From: Larix sibirica | Taxonomy: Eukaryota; Streptophyta; Pinopsida; Pinales; Pinaceae | Length of the DNA stretch: 18,471 nt | Assembly: GCA_004151065.3 (NCBI GenBank) | Contig: NWUY0300027095.1 | Span: 50,328-68,798, forward strand | Reading direction: 5' to 3' | Shown here: positions 16,250 to 18,471 of the stretch, piece by piece | Position numbering within the stretch: the first letter of the stretch is position 1 | How the letters are laid out: each line of letters begins with the position of its first letter | Notes under the pieces: generated by a model | Told to the model about the DNA's origin: nothing | Database searches by the model: none | The model's input: the letters and a program-made list of their open reading frames with translations, nothing else | Position numbers and translations under genes: made by a program

Positions 16250-17300
16250 TCAACCAAACCTCCTAACGACCAGAGTTTGGTGTCCCACCTCTTCGTCATA
16301 TTTAGTCAACTCATTTGAATCATGACTTTTGTCGTTCCATTTGAACTCTAAATTTTTTATTTCCTTTTCTCTTTTATCTTCTTCAATCTTGGAAGTTCCT
16401 CCAACTTCTCTAATAATCACATATCTACTATAAATTCCCTTCCCTGTGACCAAATTCCATAACTTATACCATTTTACTCCATATGTGTATCCGATGAAGA
16501 TGCATTTTTCAGACTTGCTATCAAGTTTGCGTCTTTTCTCTTTGGGACATGCATACAAGCATCACACCCAAAGACTCTGAGATGTGCAAGAGAGGTCCTT
16601 TCCCCATCCCATGCCTCATATGGATTATTTCCAACCATAGCATTTGACGACAACCTATTCATCAGGTAACATGCTATGCCAACTGCCTTTTCCCAAAATT
16701 CTTGTGCAATACTAGCATCACTGAACAGTGTCCTTGTTTTTTCCATCAATGTTTTATTCATTCTTTTAGCATCTCCATTATTTTTAGGTGTGTATGGAGT
16801 TTTTATTTATCAATCTATATCGTGTTGTCTACAGAATTGGTCAAGCTCCTTACTACAAAATTCTCCTTCGTTATCAGTTCTCAATAGCTAGATCTTTCAG
16901 CTAGTATGATTTTCTACCAGAGCTTTGAACTCTTATAACCTTTCAAAAACTTCATATTCTTTCCTCATAAAATACAAGCATGTCATTTAGGAGAAATCAT
17001 CTATGAAAGAGACATAATACTTGGATCCTCCTAGTGATGGGACTAGTACTGGTCCAAACATATAACTATGTATTAACTCCAGTATTTCCTTAGCTCTTGT
17101 GGCCCTAAATGGTAAACTTACACAAATTTGTTTACCATAAATACAATGTTCACAAAAGTATACTTCTAAAGAACAATCAGGGATACCTTCGACCACACCT
17201 TTATTGTGCATATCACGAAGACCTTTCTCACCAATATGTCTCATCCATTGATGCTACAACATAGTCAATTCAATTAGACAAGAATATATGATGTTGGTTT
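16250..17300 (-). pseudogene. Copia integrase, two of three catalytic residues replaced
   Basis: The zinc-binding HHCC region is near 17260-17150 (HQWMRH spacing kept, then CEHC), preceded by a TGG to TAG stop. The core opens with ELIHSYMFGPV, where the first catalytic Asp is Tyr (17062-17064). The second Asp is kept in RTDNEGEF (16873-16875). The catalytic Glu in the GVAER-type motif is Lys, reading NNGDAKRMN (16765-16767). Downstream are FWEKAVGIACYLMNR, HLRVFGCDA, and the C-terminal SEKCIFIGY and KLWNLVTGK stretches (about 16500-16420). Integrase joins cDNA ends to target DNA. Stops and a frameshift near 16500 also break it. Confidence 0.93.
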
Positions 17301-17479
17301 CAGGAAAGATTGCATTCACACATTCATCGTTATTTGTTCTTCCTAATAGATTGAACGGTGCTCCAGTTTGAACTCCTCTCATCAGTACTATCGCTCCTCG
17401 CACTACTTTGCATGAATCTTTCTCAAATACATATTGCACACCTACATTTCCCATCTTACTGGCGAATATCAAGTTTCAT

Positions 17480-17720
17480 GCCAAACATGGACTATGCAAC
17501 ACCCCTAGAAGAGTTCATATCCTTCCATCTTTCAGTATCAGTTGGACATTACCTCATCTGAAAAGACTAGTCGGTGAATCATCTCCTAGAAGAACATCAC
17601 CACCGTCGTATTTCTCATATTCACATAACCACTCTCTACACGGTGTCATATGATACGATGCACCTTAGTTGATCAAATAAGAGTCATGATATGACTATGT
17701 ACTTTTTGAGGCTAAATACA
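17480..17720 (-). pseudogene. Copia aspartic protease, active site lost
   Basis: The active-site motif normally DSGAS reads N-stop-GAS at 17670-17656: Asp is AAC at 17668-17670 and Ser is TAA at 17665-17667. It is followed by YHMTPCREW and YDGGDVLLGDDSP, the typical downstream pattern. Homology then runs through LKDGRIRTL and a LLGVLH stretch to the gag-pre-integrase segment (17472-17254). The enzyme would have processed the gag-pol polyprotein. Confidence 0.9.
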
Positions 17721-17739
17721 TATCTCCTTTCTCTTCAGT

Positions 17740-18471
17740 CAAAGGCTTACCTTCATTCAAATGCAATTCGTCAAATCATTTTCTCTTTTCGACTCCTATC
17801 AACTTACAATATCACTTATAATTCCCGACTTTACCACATTACCATCATTTTCTTGTTGTTGGTCCAGGGGATTTAGATATGGTCTTAGATCTACCCCTCG
17901 ACTTTTATTTTCTACTGGAGGTTTTACCTTTTCCTCTATCTATCGGTTGAAATCTTACCATCAGAGCATCATGGGTCGATCCTTCCATGTTCTTCTACCT
18001 CATATCTTATAACAATAAATATGCAACGACATCATCAATCTTAAATGTGGTATTATTGCTTCCAATAGCCACGACCAACATATCCCATGAATTTGGAAAA
18101 GAACACAGTATACTGATACATTTTTCCTCATTTGTGATTTTGATATCCATAGAAAACAACTGACTGGTAACAATGTTGAATGCATTCAGGTGCTCTGCTA
18201 TTGAGTCACCCTCGTTCATCCTTAAAAGATATAGCTTCTTCTAAAAAACAACTTGTTAACCAAGTATTTTGACTAGTACAAGTTCCAAAACTTATCCCAC
18301 AATTTCTTTGTAGTGTCTTCTCCTGAGACATTCATTAATACAAAATCTACTAAACAAAGTCGGATTGTACTCGCGTTCTTGTCGAGTTTTTTCCAATCTT
18401 CTAATGACATACATGTTGGTGTTGTTCCGGGTCTGAAAACAACCCACTACTCTCGATCTACAAGGAGATCC
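17740..18471 (-). pseudogene. Copia gag (UBN2-type) with decayed zinc knuckle, start outside window
   Basis: From the right edge the frame reads MSLEDWKKLDKNASTIRL near 18410, then LWDKFWNLY, a stop, and then MNEGDSIAEHLNAFN at 18219 through FSMDIKITNEEKC and IDDVVAYLL, ending at 18007. These are the conserved blocks of plant Copia gag. A basic serine/arginine/lysine-rich linker follows (17990-17850), then a zinc knuckle near 17845-17806 reading CGKVGNYK-stop-YC, in which the first Cys and the His are lost. Gag forms the virus-like particle and binds element RNA. Confidence 0.9.

Larger units (their letters stand above)
14637..18471 (-). mobile_element. Ty1/Copia retrotransposon internal region, continuing past the right edge
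   Basis: The minus strand holds gag, zinc knuckle, protease, integrase, reverse transcriptase and RNase H in that order. Integrase before RT is the Copia order, as opposed to Gypsy. The gag start and 5' LTR lie beyond 18471. The 3' end continues at 7658-6989 after interruption by the TIR unit. Stops and frameshifts occur throughout and four catalytic codons are changed, so it is defective by itself. Domain similarity is nevertheless high along the whole length, which means no large deletions have occurred. Confidence 0.95.

Noticed and set aside
16676-18012. Many plus-strand open frames
   Set aside because: All are antisense to well-recognised Copia domains on the minus strand.
1-18471. CRISPR array, bacterial operons, organelle DNA
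   Set aside because: No regularly spaced repeats, no bacterial gene layout, and the content (LINE, Copia, Gypsy gag, P450 with intron) is plant nuclear.

Overview
The window looks like transposon-dense nuclear DNA of a seed plant. It is AT-rich, holds no intact protein gene, and is built from decayed plant-type retroelements, a cytochrome P450 pseudogene with a spliceosomal intron, and many short tandem and inverted duplications. The P450 fragment and the overall repeat content make me think of a gymnosperm, but this is an impression from family resemblance. I see no rRNA, tRNA or CRISPR. Seven ambiguous bases (6019, 7910-7912, 8634-8635, 15857) sit mostly at repeats.

Layout. Bases 1-2110, minus strand: a decayed LINE, with ORF1 (DUF4283 plus zinc knuckle) upstream of ORF2 (endonuclease start), running off the left edge. 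Bases 2110-3900: AT-rich sequence with nothing identifiable. Bases 3940-4550, plus strand: the end of a Gypsy-type gag with in-frame 11-residue repeats, then local duplications. Bases 4600-5816: non-coding, several tandem repeats, ending in a weak LTR-end/primer-binding-site candidate. Bases 5920-6205, minus strand: a SINE-like element with a tRNA-like head and a duplicated 66-bp tail. Bases 6989-7602, minus strand: a Copia LTR, with a polypurine tract at 7603-7613. Bases 14637-18471, minus strand: the gag-protease-integrase-RT-RNase H coding region of a Copia element, very likely the same one, continuing past the right edge.

The most interesting structure is what splits the two Copia pieces. 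Bases 7663-14632 form a 6,970-bp unit with long inverted ends (about 380 bp each), flanked on both sides by TTAA and lying exactly between the last pol codons and the Copia 3' end. It looks like a terminal-inverted-repeat DNA transposon, or a non-autonomous cargo carrier, that jumped into the Copia. No transposase is recognisable inside. It holds a cytochrome P450 pseudogene (about 10630-11816), at least three unrecognised decayed coding-like stretches, and five local foldbacks, some of which bracket the P450. This is consistent with a gene-capturing element.

Nothing here is likely to make a working protein. The Copia has lost catalytic residues in protease, integrase and reverse transcriptase. 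The P450 has lost its N-terminal part, the I-helix acid-alcohol pair and the K-helix arginine. The window is best read as layered insertions (Copia first, then the TIR unit) followed by mutational decay.
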